DNA from: Callorhinus ursinus
Taxonomy: Eukaryota > Chordata > Mammalia > Carnivora > Otariidae
NCBI RefSeq assembly: GCF_003265705.1
Contig: NW_020312775.1
Location: forward strand, 9,749,529 to 9,813,528
Length of the DNA: 64,000 nucleotides
Direction: 5' to 3'
The first letter of the stretch is position 1; the number at the start of each line of letters is the position of its first letter. Position numbers and translations under genes: made by a program. Shown here piece after piece: positions 1-14,556 of the stretch. The notes beneath the pieces are model-generated. The model saw nothing but the letters and a program-made list of their open reading frames with translations. It made no database searches and was not told the origin of the DNA.

Positions 1-283
1 CAAAGCTTTCATCATATAGAAAGTCATCAGGCTCTAAGAATTATGATCCAGTAATAGATCATTTAAATATAAGCTCTTTCAGAAAGTTTGAAGTTTTTCC
101 TGAAATTATTATTATACCAGAAGAAGGCACCAGTGGCGAGACACACATCTCCCAATATTAAAGGATTTTGAGTGAAACATACCTTTGATATTGGACTACA
201 GAAATAGTAACTAATGTCTGAGGCCACTTGATGGCCCATGAAGGTTGGGAGAAATTTTTGTAAAACACGTAGCCAGAGAAATG
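1..283. other. Unplaced sequence, no gene seen
   Basis: I recognise neither a coding region nor a repeat family here. The sequence is AT-rich and non-repetitive to the eye. It ends where L1 ORF2 homology begins on the plus strand, around 283-286. Open frames on either strand are short and resemble no family I know. Confidence 0.5.
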
Positions 284-1825
284 CAGAAAATGAAAACCAA
301 AGATGGTGGCATCACAATTCTGGACTTCAAGCTCTATTACAAAGATGTAATCATCAAGACAGTAGGTACTGGCACAAAAACAGACACATAGGTCAATGGA
401 ATAGAATAGAGAACCCAGAAATTGACCCTCCATTCTATAATCAACTAATTTTTGACAAAGCAGAAAAGAATATCCAATAGAAAAAAGTCTCTTCAACAAA
501 TGGTGTTGGGAAAATTGGACAGCCACATGCAGGAGAATGAAACCGGACTGTTTTCTTACAACATACACAAAAACCAACTCAAAATGGATGAGAGACCTAA
601 ATGTGGGACCAGAATCCATTAAAATCGTGGAGGAGAACACAGGCAGCAACCTCTTCGACCTTGGCCACAGCAACTTCTTGCTAGACATGTCTCAAAAGAC
701 AAGGGAAGCAAGGGCAAAAATGAACTATTGGGACTTCAAAAGATAAAAAGTTCTGCACAGCATAGGAAACAATCACCAAAAACAAAAGACAACTTACAGA
801 ATGGGAGAAGATATTTGCGAATGTCTTATCAAATAAATGGTTAGTATCCAAAATCTATGAAGAATTTATCACACTCAACACCCCAAAAACAAATAATCCA
901 AGAAATGGACAGAACACATGAACAGACATTTATCCAAAGAAGACATCCAAATGGCCGACACATGAAAAAATGCTCAACATCATGCAGCATCAGGGAAATC
1001 CAAATCCAAACCACAATGAGATACCACCTCAAACCAGTATGAATGGCTAAATTTAACAAATCAGGAAACAACAAATTTTGGAGAGGATGCAGAGAAATGG
1101 GAACCCTCTTGCATTGCTGGTGGGAATGCAAGTTAGTACAGCCACTCTGGAAAAGAGTATGGAGGTTCCTCAAAAAGTTAAAAATAGAGCTACCCTATGA
1201 CCCAGCAATTGTACTACTAGGCTATTTACCTAAAGGATACAAACATAGTAATCCAAAGGGGCACATGCACCCCAATGTTCACAGCAGCAATGTCCACAAT
1301 AACCAAATTATGGAAAAAGTACAGATATCCATGGACAGATGAATGGATAAAGAAGATATATCACATCTTGGAATGTAGAATATTCACAATGGAATATTAC
1401 TAAGCTATCAAAAGATGAAATCTTACCATTTGCAAGGACGTGGATGGAATTAGAGGCTATTATGCTAAATAAAATAAGTCAATCAGAGAAAGACAATTAT
1501 ATGATTACACTCATATGTGCAAATTAAGAATCAAAACAGGGGATTGTAGGGGAAGGGAGGGAAAACTAAAATAAGATGGAAACAGATGTGGAATCAAACC
1601 ATAAGAGACTCTTAACTATAGGAAACAAGCTGAGGGCTGCTGGATGGGAGGTGGGTGGGGGGATGGTGTAACTGGGTAGTGGGCATTAAGGATGGCACAT
1701 GATCTAATGAACAGTGGGTGTTATATGCAATGGATGAATAAGTGAATTCTACCTTTGAAACTAGTAATATGATGTATATTAATTACTTGAATTTAAATAT
1801 AATAAAGTCTAAAAAAAGAAAGAAA
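284..1825 (+). mobile_element. LINE-1, 5'-truncated, plus strand
   Basis: This is the 3' part of a carnivore L1. Frames at 286-480, 537-746 and 1043-1342 encode the C-terminal third of ORF2p, with recognisable stretches [33 protein letters not shown] and [14 protein letters not shown]. They are broken by stops and frameshifts. The carnivore L1 3'UTR follows (G-rich GGAGGTGGGTGGGGGGATGG at about 1648, then the terminal aatttaaatataataaag), with an A-rich tail ending near 1825. The 5' truncation at about 284 is usual for L1. I could not find a convincing target-site duplication, so both ends are approximate. Confidence 0.88.
1043..1342 (+). pseudogene. L1 ORF2p C-terminal fragment
   Basis: A 99-codon open stretch holds the cysteine-rich C-terminal region of L1 ORF2p. 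Visible landmarks are [20 protein letters not shown] followed by [17 protein letters not shown]. The upstream parts of the same ORF2 lie in other frames (238-480 and 537-746), so the gene is frameshifted. The endonuclease and most of the reverse transcriptase are absent because the element is 5'-truncated. It is a dead relic with no expected product. Confidence 0.85.
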
Positions 1826-1977
1826 ATATGAATTACACAATTTCACAATTTATTCTTCTTGACGGGATGTAAGGGCAATATATATATTAAATATTAAAAA
1901 GTATATTTTAATAAATTAATATATTTTTCATTTTAGCAATCCTAATGTAATCAAATTTAATACTTTGTTATACAACA
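1826..1977. other. AT-rich spacer between two L1s
   Basis: A short AT-rich stretch separates the tail of the plus-strand L1 from the 3' end of the next, minus-strand L1. I see no gene, RNA or regulatory motif in it. It may hold the target-site duplications of one or both neighbours, but none is clear by eye. Confidence 0.4.
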
Positions 1978-4137
1978 TTTTAAAAGTTTTCTTTTTAATG
2001 TTTTCATTTAAATTCCAGTTAGTTAACACAGAATGTAATACATTACTTTCAGGTATAAAATACAGTGATTCAGTGCTTCCACACAACACATGGTGCTCAT
2101 CATACCTACACTCCTTAATCCCCATCACCTATTTAACCAATCCCCCTACCCACCTCCATTCTGATAAATATCAGATTGTTCTGTATAGTTAAGAGTCTGT
2201 TTCTTGGTTTGCCTCTCTCTCTTTCTTTATTCCCTTTGCACGTTTGTTTTGTTTTTTAAATTCCACATATGAATGAAGTCACATGTTATTTGTCTTTCTC
2301 TGAGTTATTTTGCTTAGCATAATACTCTCTAGCTCCATCCATGTCATTGCTAATGGCAATATTTCATTCTTTTTTATGGCTGAATAATATTCCATCATAT
2401 ATCTATACCACATCTTCTTATCCATTCATCAGTCCATGGGCACTTGGGCTATTTCCAAATTTGGCTATTGTAGATGATACTGCTATAAACAATAGTGTGC
2501 ATGGATCCTTTAGAATGAGTACTTTTTTATTCTTCGGGTAAGCATCTAGTAATGCAATTATTGGATCATAGAGTAGTTCTATTTTTAACTCTTTGAGGAA
2601 CCTCCAAACATCCAGAGTGGTTGCACAAGTTTGCATTCCCACTAATAGTATAAGAGGGCTCCTCTTTCTGTACATCCTTGCTGAAAACTGTTGTTTCTTC
2701 TGTTGTTGATTTTAGCCATTCTCATAGGTATGAAGTGATATCTCATAGTTTTAATTCATATTTCCCTCATTATCAGTGATGTTGTGTCTTCTTTGGAAAA
2801 ATGTCTGTTCATGTCTTCTGCCCATTTTTAATTAAATTATTCATATTTTTGTTGTTGAGTCTTATAAATTCTTTATATATTTGAAATATTAATGCTTTAT
2901 AGTATATGTAATGTGCAAATATCTTCTCCCATTCTGAGGTTTGTCTTTTAGTTTTGTTGTTTGTTTCCTTCACTATGCTGAAGATTTTATTTTGATGAAA
3001 TGCCAACAGTTTATTTTTGTTTTCGTTTCCCTTGCCTTAAAAGGAATATCTAGAAAGAAGTTGCTGTGGACAATGTCAAAGAGAATAGTGCCTGTGTTTT
3101 TTTAGTTATTTTTTTATAGTTTCAGGTCTCACATTTAAGTCTTTAACCCATTTTGATTTTATTTTCGTGTCTTCTGTAAGAAAGTGGTCCAATTTCTTTT
3201 GCATGTTCTGTCCAGTTTTGCCAGGAGCATTTGTTGAAGAGAATGTCATTTACCCATTGGGTATTCTTCCCTGCTTTGTCAAAGATTGACTGTATAGATG
3301 TGGGTTCATTTCTGGGTTTTCTGTTCTATTGATCTATGTGTCTAGTTTTATGACAGTAACCATAATTTTTTGTCACTACAGCTTTATAAAATAACTTGAA
3401 ATCTGCAATTGTGATGCCTTCAGCTTTGCTTTCCTTTTTTCAAGGTTTCATTGGCTATTCAGAGTCTTTTGTGTTTCCATAGAAATTTTAGGATTGTACT
3501 CTCTCTATGAAAAATGCTGTCAGTATTTTCATAAAGATTGTACTAAATGTGTAGATTGCTTTGGATAGTATAGACATTTTAACAATATTTGTTCTTTAAA
3601 CCTATGACATGGAATATCTTTCCATTTCTTTACATCATCTTCAATTTCTTTCATAAGTATTTTATTCTTTTCAGAGTACAGGTCTTTCATTCCTTTGGTT
3701 AGTTTTATTCATAGGTATCATATTGTTTTTGGTGCCATTGTGAATAGGATTGATTCCTTGATTTCTCTTTCTGCTGCTTCATTATTGGTGTATAGAAATG
3801 CAACAGATTTCTGTACACTTTGTATTGTGCAACTTTACTGAGTTTGTGTGTCAGCTTTAGCAAATTTTGGATTTTCTATATAGAGTATTATGTTATCTGC
3901 AAATAGTGAAAGCTTTATTTCTTCCTTGCCAATTTGGATGCTTTTATATCTTTATGTTGTATGATTGCTGTGGCTAGGACTTCCAGTACTATGCTGAAAA
4001 AAAGTGGTGAGAGTGGACATCCTTGTATTGTTGATGACCACAGAGAATAAGCTCTCATTATTTTCCCATTGGGAATAATATTAGCTGTGGCTTTTTAATA
4101 TGTGGCTTTATTATCTTGAGGTATGTTTCCTTTAAAC

Positions 4138-4467
4138 TTACTTCTTGAGGGTTTTTAACATGAGCAGATGTTGCACTTTGTCAAATGCTTTTTTTGCATC
4201 TATTGAAATCATCATATGGTTGTTATCCTTTCTTTTATTAATGTCGTGTACCACATATATTGATTTGTGAATATTGAACCACTCTTGCAATGCAGGAATA
4301 AATCCCACTTGATCAAGGTGAATGGTTATTTTAATGTATTGTTTGATTTTGTTTGCTAGTATTTTGTTGAGAAATTTTTCATCCATGTTCATCAGGGATA
4401 GTGGCCTGTAGTTCTCTTTTTTAGTGGAATCTTTTTCTGGTTTTGGTGTCAGGAGAATGTTAGACAT
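4138..4467 (-). pseudogene. L1 ORF2p reverse-transcriptase fragment
   Basis: This 109-codon frame covers the N-terminal half of the reverse-transcriptase domain of L1 ORF2p. It shows the motif run [20 protein letters not shown], then [17 protein letters not shown], then the catalytic-motif A equivalent [14 protein letters not shown], whose first aspartate is intact. The rest of the domain is in other frames or interrupted by stops, so no functional protein is expected. It belongs to the L1 at 1978-8930. Confidence 0.85.
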
Positions 4468-4873
4468 AGAATGAATTTGGTTTTCCTTCCATTTCTATTT
4501 TTTGGAATAGTTTGAAACATATAGCTATTAACTCTTTAAATGTTTGGTAAAATTTGCCTGTGACGCTGTCTGGCCCTGGACTTTTGTTTGTTGGGAGTTT
4601 TTAAATTACTGATTCAATTTCTCTGTTCAAGTTTTCTATTTCTTCCTGTTTCACTTTTGATAGTTTACATGTTTCTAGGAATTTGTCCATTTCTTCCAGG
4701 TTGTTCAGTTTGTTGTCATAATAGGTTTTCATAATATTCTCTTATTATTGTTTGTATTTCTGTGGTGTTGGTTGTAATTTCTCTTCTCTCATTTATGATT
4801 TATTTATTTGGGTCCTTTCTCTTTTCTTTTTGATAAATCAGACTAGAGGTTTATCAATTTTATTATGTTTTTC

Positions 4874-5070
4874 TTTTTTTAAGATTTTATTTATTTATTT
4901 GACAGAAAGAGAGAGAGATAGCACAAGTAGGCAGAGAGGTAGACAGGGGGAGAGGGAGAAACAGGCTCTCCACTGAGCAGGGAGCCTGATGCAGGGCTCG
5001 ATCCCAGGACCCTGGGATCATGACCTGAGCCAAAGGCAGACACTTAATGACTGAGCCACCCAGGCACCCC
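4874..5070 (-). mobile_element. CAN-SINE (carnivore tRNA-Lys SINE), minus strand
   Basis: Read on the plus strand, the element opens with the reversed tail (ctttttttaagattttattt), passes a GA-rich block, and ends with the reversed tRNA-like head (gagccacccaggcacccc). It is flanked by a perfect 15-bp target-site duplication, tttattatgtttttc, at 4859-4873 and 5071-5085. The host L1 continues in register afterwards. The box A/B promoter region would lie in the tRNA-like head at the right end. Confidence 0.95.
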
Positions 5071-5252
5071 TTTATTATGTTTTTCAAGAACCAATTTGTT
5101 TTCATTGATCTGTTCCCTTTTTTCTGTATCATTTATTTCTGCTCTAATCTTTATTATTTCTTTCTTTTGCTGACTTTAGGATTCAAACATTCTTTTTCTA
5201 ACTCCTTTAGGGCTAAAGTTAGGTTGTTTATCTGAGACTTTTCTTGCTTCTT

Positions 5253-7264
<2,012 letters not shown>

Positions 7265-7498
7265 TTACAATATGTATTGGTTTAAACTGCTTTTGTTGGT
7301 TTTGATGGGAGTTCTCTGTGCCTCCTCGATCTGGGTGTCTGTTTCCTTCCCTAGATTTGGGATGTTTTCATCTATTATTTCCTGAAATAAATTTTCTGCC
7401 CCTTTTTTTTCTCTCTTATTCTTCTGGGACTCCAATAATATAAATGTTTTTACATCAGATAGAGTCACTGAGTTCCTAAGTCTATTCTCATTTTGCAT
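7265..7498 (-). pseudogene. L1 ORF1p fragment
   Basis: A 77-codon frame from the L1 ORF1p RNA-binding region. The stretch ENLFQEIIDENIPNLGKETDTQIEEAQRTP matches the conserved hinge between the RRM and the C-terminal domain (canonical form: EQIIAENFPNLGKE). It is truncated downstream at about 7255, where the element jumps to ORF2, so the C-terminal domain is lost. Confidence 0.75.
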
Positions 7499-8936
7499 GA
7501 TTCTTCTTCTTCTCTTCTGTTCAGCTTCATTATTTTACACAATTTTGTCTTCTAGGTCATAATCCATCCCTCTGTTTCTTCCACCCCACTGTTCTTTGCA
7601 TTAAGTGTGTTTCTAATCTCATTTATTGCACTCTTCATCTCTGATTCTTTTTAAGTATTTTATCTCTGTGGTAAAGGTCTTCTGTCATTTTCTCAGTCCC
7701 AGTGAGTATCCTTATGATTGTTGCCTTAAATTCTCTATCAGGCATGTTACTTATATCTGTTTTATTTAGATCTCTGGCTGTAGCTTTATCTTATTCTTTC
7801 ATTTTGGATAAATTCCTGCATCTTGGCATTTTGTCTATGTCTCTGCCTTCTACTGTGTTTTAAAAAAGCAGTTATGTTCCCTGATCCTACAATGACTTTA
7901 TGGAGAGGTAATGTAATGTCCAGGGCTTGACACTTTGGGTAGTGTCACTGGTGTGTGCTATGTGCAGTTCTGTGTTGTGTTTGACTATTGTTCAGGCCAT
8001 TCATCTGCAGAAGCTCTCTTTGCCTGCTGTGGGCTGTTTGGTCTGTAGCCTGAGTGTGGTGAGTTTTAACTAGGCAATGAGAAAAGAGACCTGATACCAC
8101 TTCCATGGGAACTGAGTCCCTTCAGAATTCTCTGGTTGGGAGACATGGCGTGGGCAGGGGTTTGTACTGGTCTTCTTGGGGAGGGGTCCACCTTGCTGGA
8201 ATTGAGGCAAGCTTAATGGAGAGGGGCCAGTCCAGCCAGAGCACAGGACGTAGGATTTGGTGTAAACAAGTTAGGCAACCTGTGTCAGTGCTGAGTTGCT
8301 TCTCATAGGTGGCTCTGTGTTTATGCTAAGGGGCAGGTGAGGGGAAATGACCCTAGCCAGCTCCCTTGTTCTTGGAGAGGCTTCTACTTGAATGCTGCCT
8401 CTCAGGGAAGTACTCTGAGAAGAGGGAATCATCTCCCTCTGTGTGACCCATGTGTTCTTCAGATCACTGTTTCCATGCCATCTGCCCCAAGATATTTTCT
8501 TGCCTTCTCTTCAGGAGCAGGGCTGTGGGCTCTGTTCCAGCCAAGCCCACTGACCTTTAAGATTCTAGGTTTTAAGCCCAATTGGTTGCAAGAACTCAGG
8601 AAATTCAGCCCCTGTTGTCTTCCCAAGTCAATGGCTTTGAGGAAACATTCTCCTTGTGCATTCCCCTGCGTTCTCCTCTCTCTCTTGCCCTTCTGCATGA
8701 CAAATGGCTCCCTCCCTTCCACAAAACCTGCAATCCCTTTCTTCCCTAAACCAAGTCTCCATACTCCCTACCTTCTTCAACGTGATCTCTTCTCTCCCTT
8801 TAGTTGTGGAGTTTGTTCTGTCAGTCTTCAGGCTGATTTCTGGGGTATTTAGGATTATTTGATAATTATTTAATTGTGTTCATGGGACGAGATGAATCTA
8901 AGGTCCTCCTACTCTGCCACAGTCTTCCAGTGTCCC

Positions 8937-10925
8937 TTTATCTCTATGTCATTTATTTCTACTCTAATATTTGTTATTTCCTTCCTTCTGCTGGTTTTTC
9001 ATTTTCTTTGGTCTTTTTCTAGCTGCTTTAGCTGTAAGTTTACACTGTTCATTTGATACTTTTCTTGCTTCTTGAGGTAGCCCTGTATTGCTATTATCTT
9101 CACTCTTAGAACTACTTTTGCTACATATTGAATATTTTAGACCACTGTGCTTTCATTTTCACTTGTTTCTTTGTAATTTTTTATTTTTTTCTTTTTTTCC
9201 TCATTGACCTATTCATTGTTTAGTAGCATATTATTTAACCTCAATTTATTTGTGATCTTTCCAGATTTTTTCTTACGTTCATTTCTAGTTTCATATCATT
9301 GTGGTTAGAAAAGATGCATGGCATGTCTTCAGTCTTTGTGAATTTGTTGAGGCTTGTTTTGTGGCTTAAAATGTGACCTATATATTTTGGAGAATGCATT
9401 GTGCCCTTGAAAAGAATGTGTATTTTGCTATTTCAGTGTGGAATGTTCTGAATATATCTGTTAAATCCATCTGGCCCAGTGTGTCATTCAAAGCCACATT
9501 TTCCTTATTGATTTTCTGTTTAGATGATCAATCCATTGATGTAAGTGGGGTATTAAATTCCCCTATTATTATTGTATTACTAACAATTGGTTCCTTCATT
9601 TTTGTTTTTAAGTCTTTTATGTATTTTTGGTGCTCTTATGGTGGGTGCATAAATATTTACAATTGTTGTGTCTTCTTATTGGATTGTCCCCTTTATTATT
9701 ATAGAGTGTCCTTCTTTTTCCCTTGTTATAGTCTTTGTTTTAAAATTTATTTTATCTGATATAAGTATTGCTACTCTGGCTTTCCTTAAATATCTATTTG
9801 TATGACAAATATTTCTCCATCCCCTCACTCTGCAGGTTTCTTTAGGTCTGAAATTAGTCTTTTTTAGGCAGCGTGTAGATTTTAGTCCATTTACATTCAA
9901 AGTAATTACTGATAGATATGTAGTTATTGCCATTTTGTTACTTGTTTTGTGGCTTTTTTTGTGGTTGTTGTCTCATCCTTTCTTCCTCTTTTTTCATGGT
10001 TTACTCACTTTCTTTAGTGATATACTTGGATTCCTTTCTCTTTATTCTTTGTATATCTGTTACTGGCTTTTGATTTATGTTTACCTTTAAGTTTGTTTAT
10101 AACATCTGCATATAGCAGTCTATATTAAGGTGATGCTCCCTAAGTTTGAACCCATTCTTTACTCCTCTCCCTCTCACATTTTAGGTATATGTGTCACATT
10201 TTACATCTTTTTATTTTGCTGATCCTTTAACTCTCATTTACAAATCTATTTATTATTACTGCCTTTTTATTTTTTACCTTTTATCCTATTACTTATGGTC
10301 TCTCCTTTCCACTCAAGATCTCCTTTAGTGTTCTTGTAGAGCTTTTTTAGTGGCCATGAACTTGTTTAATTTTTGTTTGTTTGAGAAACTGTTTATCTTT
10401 CCCTCTATTCTGAATGATAGCCTTGCTAGGTAGAGTATTCTTGGCTACTGATTTTTCCCTTTTGGCCTTTTGACTATATCACACCACTCCCTTCTGGACT
10501 GCAAAGTTTTTGCTAAAAATTCTGTTGAAAGCATTATGGGGTTTCCCTTGTATATAACTGTCTTCTCTTGCTACTTTCACATTTTTTTTCTTTATCACTA
10601 CTTTTTGCCATTTTAATTACTATGTGTCTTGGTGTGGACTTCCTTGGGTTGATTTTTGGTGGGATCCATGTGCCTTCTGCATCTGGATATGTTTCCTTCC
10701 TCAGATTAGGAAGGTTTTCAGCTATCATTTCTTTAAATAAATTTTTTGCCCCCTTTTCTCTCTTCTTCTGGGATCCTTATTATGCAAATGTTTTTATATT
10801 TGTTGGAGTCATTGAGGTCCACAAGTGTATTTCATTTTGCATATTTTTTCTCTCCTTTGTTTAGCTTGATTACTTTCCATTATTCTGTCTTCTAGGCCCT
10901 TAATTAATACCATATTTGTTTCTAC
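8937..10925 (-). mobile_element. LINE-1 fragment, minus strand (ORF2 endonuclease to ORF1)
   Basis: Reversed L1 runs from the post-endonuclease part of ORF2 (8937-9110), through the endonuclease (about 9110-9950), to ORF1 (about 10530-10900). The frame 9676-9933 minus shows ITTYLSVITLNVNGLKS, the start of the ORF2 endonuclease domain. The frame 10534-10728 minus shows ORF1 sequence (AENLPNLRKETY). Both ends are truncated: the left end abuts the 5' end of the previous L1, and the right end fades near 10925. Confidence 0.82.
9676..9933 (-). pseudogene. L1 ORF2p endonuclease N-terminus fragment
   Basis: This 85-codon frame begins at the ORF2 endonuclease start, with ITTYLSVITLNVNGLKSTRC carrying the conserved asparagine of NVNGL. 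It reaches ARVAILISDKINFK and GHSIIIKGTIQ. An early frameshift removes the segment that should contain the catalytic glutamate (QETH). It is inactive. Confidence 0.8.
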
Positions 10926-10934
10926 ATTTGTCTA

Positions 10935-11065
10935 TTAAAGATATGGTGACAAATGGAAGCTATACTTGTGGTAAGCATGGCATGATGTATAAACTTGTTG
11001 AATCCCTGTCTTTTACACCAGAAACTAATGTAACATTTTGTGTGAGCTATGCTTAAAAAAATACA
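10935..11065 (+). mobile_element. Ancient L1 (L1M-type) 3' end, plus strand
   Basis: The segment reads like the 3' terminus of an old mammalian L1. It has atgtataaacttgttgaatc, then cagaaactaatgtaacattt, and ends in an A-rich tail (cttaaaaaaatac) near 11065. It is diverged and only about 130 bases long. Confidence 0.6.
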
Positions 11066-11490
11066 TATTTGCTTACAACATCAAATCTGGATTTTCTTGT
11101 ACTTTCTGGGTCTCTTATCTGACCCCACCCACTTATCCATCAAATTTATCAACATTTTTCTGTAATCTATTTTGCTTCACTTAAGCTGATCTTGATGTTC
11201 TATAGAGATTGTTTCTCTATTATTCAAAATCATCCCTTAGTTTACGGTTTCACTTTGACAAAAATACCCTCATGTCTCCCTCTGCAAATACTGTTATTGT
11301 TCTATTTCCATTTATTAATTTCCTTATTTTCTGAAATATTGATAACATTTGTATTTTGCATCATATAATGTAGCACATACCACCCTCTATTATCTTCTAT
11401 ATGTAAGTTTATGTTATTCTGAACTCTTTTACTAGATTTTAGTTCTTTGAGGAATGAAGCTTCAACCAGGCAAAGTGATGAACACTATTC
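11066..11490. other. Unique sequence, no feature seen
   Basis: AT-rich single-copy-looking DNA. I see no gene, RNA or repeat family that I can name. Confidence 0.4.
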
Positions 11491-11835
11491 TCAAAGTGTC
11501 AACGGACCACCCTTTGAGAAATATTGGATATATATCTTTTTCTTTTTCAGCAAAACATTAGAAACTATGGGCATGAGAAGAAAACAAGAAGTCCCACACA
11601 TAGTAAATCTAGAACTCTGGTATTTTTGTCTCCATAGGCTGAGATATAAATACTATTCAACTGTTTCTCAATGTTTACTATACATTATACTTATCCAGGA
11701 AGTTTGTTAAAATTGCACATTACTGAGAAGTACCAACTAGAGATTTTCATTCAGGAGGTGTTAGTAGTGCTCAGAGATCTGATATGTAAGTTACCTCCAT
11801 ATGAGTCTGATGCAGATGTTCTACTAACAAACTTG
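11491..11835. repeat. Possible ancient MER5-like hAT transposon fragments
   Basis: Two short segments resemble pieces of the nonautonomous hAT element MER5A. One is ctcaaagtgtcaacggacca at about 11494. The other begins gtttctcaatgtttactat at about 11664 and passes ggaagtttgttaaaattgca. They are strongly diverged and the match is by eye only. This is a tentative call. Confidence 0.3.
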
Positions 11836-12127
11836 GAAAGAAAAAGTCCACTAAATTAGAGTGTTAATAGCTACACTGAATAACAAACCCAACAATTATG
11901 ACCAATGTTCTAAGCTATATGAATGAAAATAAAAAAGAAGCTGCTAATATAGTCTGTCACTTTGAAAACATGCTTTCCAATTTTTAGAAATTTGTTGTGC
12001 TGGATAATCTCTCTTGGCACTTTTACATAAATCTTTGAAGAAAAAAGCTAGGGAGTAAGGTACTCTCTTAAGTCAAGTAAAAATAGAAGAGTCAAGTGAA
12101 AATATACTTTAGACAAAAATGAAATCC

Positions 12128-12313
12128 TGGGGCGCCTGGGTGGCTCAGTTATTGAGCGTCTGCCTTCGACTCAGGTCATGGTCCCAGGGTCCAGAGATCA
12201 AGCCCTGCATTGGGATCCCTGCCCCGCAGGAAGCCTGCTTCTCCCTCTCCCACTCCCCCTGCTTGTGTTCCTTCTCTCACTGTGTCTCTCTGTTAAATAA
12301 ACAAATCTTAAAA
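12128..12313 (+). mobile_element. CAN-SINE, plus strand
   Basis: A full-length copy opens with ggggcgcctgggtggctcag, has the CT-rich middle and ends with taaacaaatcttaaaaaaa. A perfect 13-bp target-site duplication, aaaaatgaaatcc, lies at 12115-12127 and 12314-12326. It forms an inverted pair with the SINE at 12441-12625. Confidence 0.95.
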
Positions 12314-12440
12314 AAAAATGAAATCCCTTTCTCACAAAAATTTTTGGTAATTCAAGCACAAAACTTAATTTTCCACCTACTTTCAGTTATGCATGCCTTC
12401 CCTGAGTGAAGTGAGAAAATAATTAAAATAACATATTTTT

Positions 12441-12625
12441 TTAAAGATTTTATTTATTTGAGAGACAGAATGAGATAGAGAGAGAGCATGAGAGGGGAGA
12501 GGGTCAGAGGGAGAAGCAGACTCCCTGCTGAGCAGGGAGCCCGATGTGGGACTTGATCCTGGGACTCCAGGGTCATGAGCTGAGCTGAAGGCAGTCGCTT
12601 AACCAACTGAGCCACCCAGGCGCCC
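12441..12625 (-). mobile_element. CAN-SINE, minus strand
   Basis: The reversed tail (ttaaagattttatttatttg) comes first and the reversed tRNA-like head (gagccacccaggcgccc) last. Target-site duplication copies are aaaataacatattttt at 12425-12440 and aaaataacacatattttt at 12626-12643. They differ by a two-base indel. Confidence 0.94.
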
Positions 12626-12643
12626 AAAATAACACATATTTTT

Positions 12644-14556
12644 AAAAGCATTTCTTTCCTTAATAATTTGTTTCTAGTTCTTACACATTATTTTTCATAA
12701 ACTGCCTTGTTGTTTATATTTCTTATAAAGTAATTAAAAATAAATATCTTTATTATTTTTTGAAATATGTCATTAAATTTTTGAGCTATAGGAAGGCATA
12801 TTAGGGTGTAAAAAAAGGGACTTGGAAGCTATTTCATTGATTAGTATTTGAGATTGATATTTCATTTATTATGAAAAAAATTAAGAAGATATTTAATATA
12901 TTTTATAAGACATTATATTTGACATCTTCCATAATCAGTATCAATAGTGATCAGGTATTTCAGAAATTTTTATTGTATTTTTTAGTTATATTATTTACTT
13001 TAACATATTAAATACTTAATATATTAATATAGTACATCTTATTATTATATTAAATATAATTATATTATATATTATATATTTTATTTAATTATATTTATAA
13101 CTAAAGAGAGAGAGAAATATCACTTTTTTATACTTTCAGAATGAGAAGTTTCAGAAAAGCAGTTTTCATATTTTCCTCTCTCTAGTACAGTAACATAATA
13201 CCTATTTCATTTTCATTTGGTAGAAAATAATTATCCTTTTAAATTATAGTACAGAAATAATGAAAATAAGCATACAAAGATAAATTTAATGCATTACTAT
13301 GAAGAATTATAAATATCTTTTAAGACATCCCAGAATGTATGTGACCCACAATATTTTTGATATAGAAACAAAATGGAAATTTGACAAATAGTCAAAGAAA
13401 TAACTTTTGCAAAGGATTCTGAATATCAATTTAATATTCATTAGTTTACACTACAACACTAAACTTTTATTCTTATTTTTATTTTTATGCATGTAATCAA
13501 CACTTTTCTTTTTTACCTGTAACTGAGAAATTGCATTTGTTTGTGCTTTTTATGGTTAAATATTAGATTATTTTTATAGAAAGTTCTGAAAGTTCATTTC
13601 CTTTCATCATTAATCCTGTTTGCTTTATTAAGAATTATACTTACAACATTATTTGAGGAGAATTACATAAAAAGAGTGAGCATAATATAGAATGTTTTCA
13701 ATTTTTATAAAGCAAACTATTAATTTCAAGGGAAAGTCTGTTTAGTTTCCACATTTCCCACTGAATGGGGGAGATAAAAGATAGTTAATGTCACCCAGTG
13801 AGGCATAGATTTGATATGCTAAAACTATAACAAGTATTTTAACTTAACTTATTCATCACTGAATAATTTCAATAAAAGGGTTCTAAAAGCCCTTTTTAAA
13901 GGTGTTAAGGTAAATTCCACTTGAGAAAAAGTTTTAAAAATATGTTATTGATAGTTATAAACAAATATATTTTCTACAAATTTTTGTAGTTATTGCTTAG
14001 CCAAGCCACAGGTATACAATACATGTTAATTTCCCAGTGTTTCAATGGACAATCAAATCATTGAAGGGGACATTTAAAACAATGTAGTTTTTAAAGCATA
14101 TGTCACTTTACTCATTGAATATTTTCATTATTTTTCACATCTCTCTGCCTTATTTAACTGTCATTATAACAATAGTGTGATCATATAGTATCAAAATTAT
14201 CAGATTTTCTACACTTAAAGACATTTACAACCTTTAAAAAAGATAATTTTTAAAACGCTTTTCTACTTGTTTTTTACCTGTAACGGTATGTTTGCAGCTG
14301 TAATTCAATAATTTATTAAACCACATCAATTAGCCAAATAGATGAGAACACCTGGCTGTCTTAATATGCTCTATTCTTATAAAATATTCTTATATTCTTA
14401 TATTGCAACTGATTTTTCTAAATAATAATCAACTCATTTTAAAGCAAGAAAAATAGGCACTGAGTGACAGCAAGGAATGAACAGAAAAAGAAAAAAATAA
14501 GCAGGCATATGTTAGTATGCTATTAGAGGTCATGTATTAAAAATAAAGGTACTTAA
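12644..14556. other. AT-rich unique region, no gene seen
   Basis: Nearly 2 kb of AT-rich DNA without recognisable repeats or coding sequence. The densest AT run is around 13000-13110 (tatta and ataatt alternations), which is low-complexity. Stops are frequent in all frames. Confidence 0.5.

Noticed and set aside
4874..5070. tRNA gene, from the tRNA-like heads of the SINEs
   Set aside because: The heads are tRNA-Lys-derived but diverged, lack a complete cloverleaf and are joined to the SINE body and poly(A) tail; this holds for all copies in the window.
8337..8852. 171-codon plus frame ending in a serine/phenylalanine-rich stretch
   Set aside because: It lies on the antisense strand of an L1 5'UTR, resembles no protein and is explained by the GC-rich composition.
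12644..14556. Considered as a possible noncoding RNA or enhancer region because it lacks repeats
   Set aside because: I see no conserved motif, splice pattern, promoter or structure; absence of repeats alone is not evidence.
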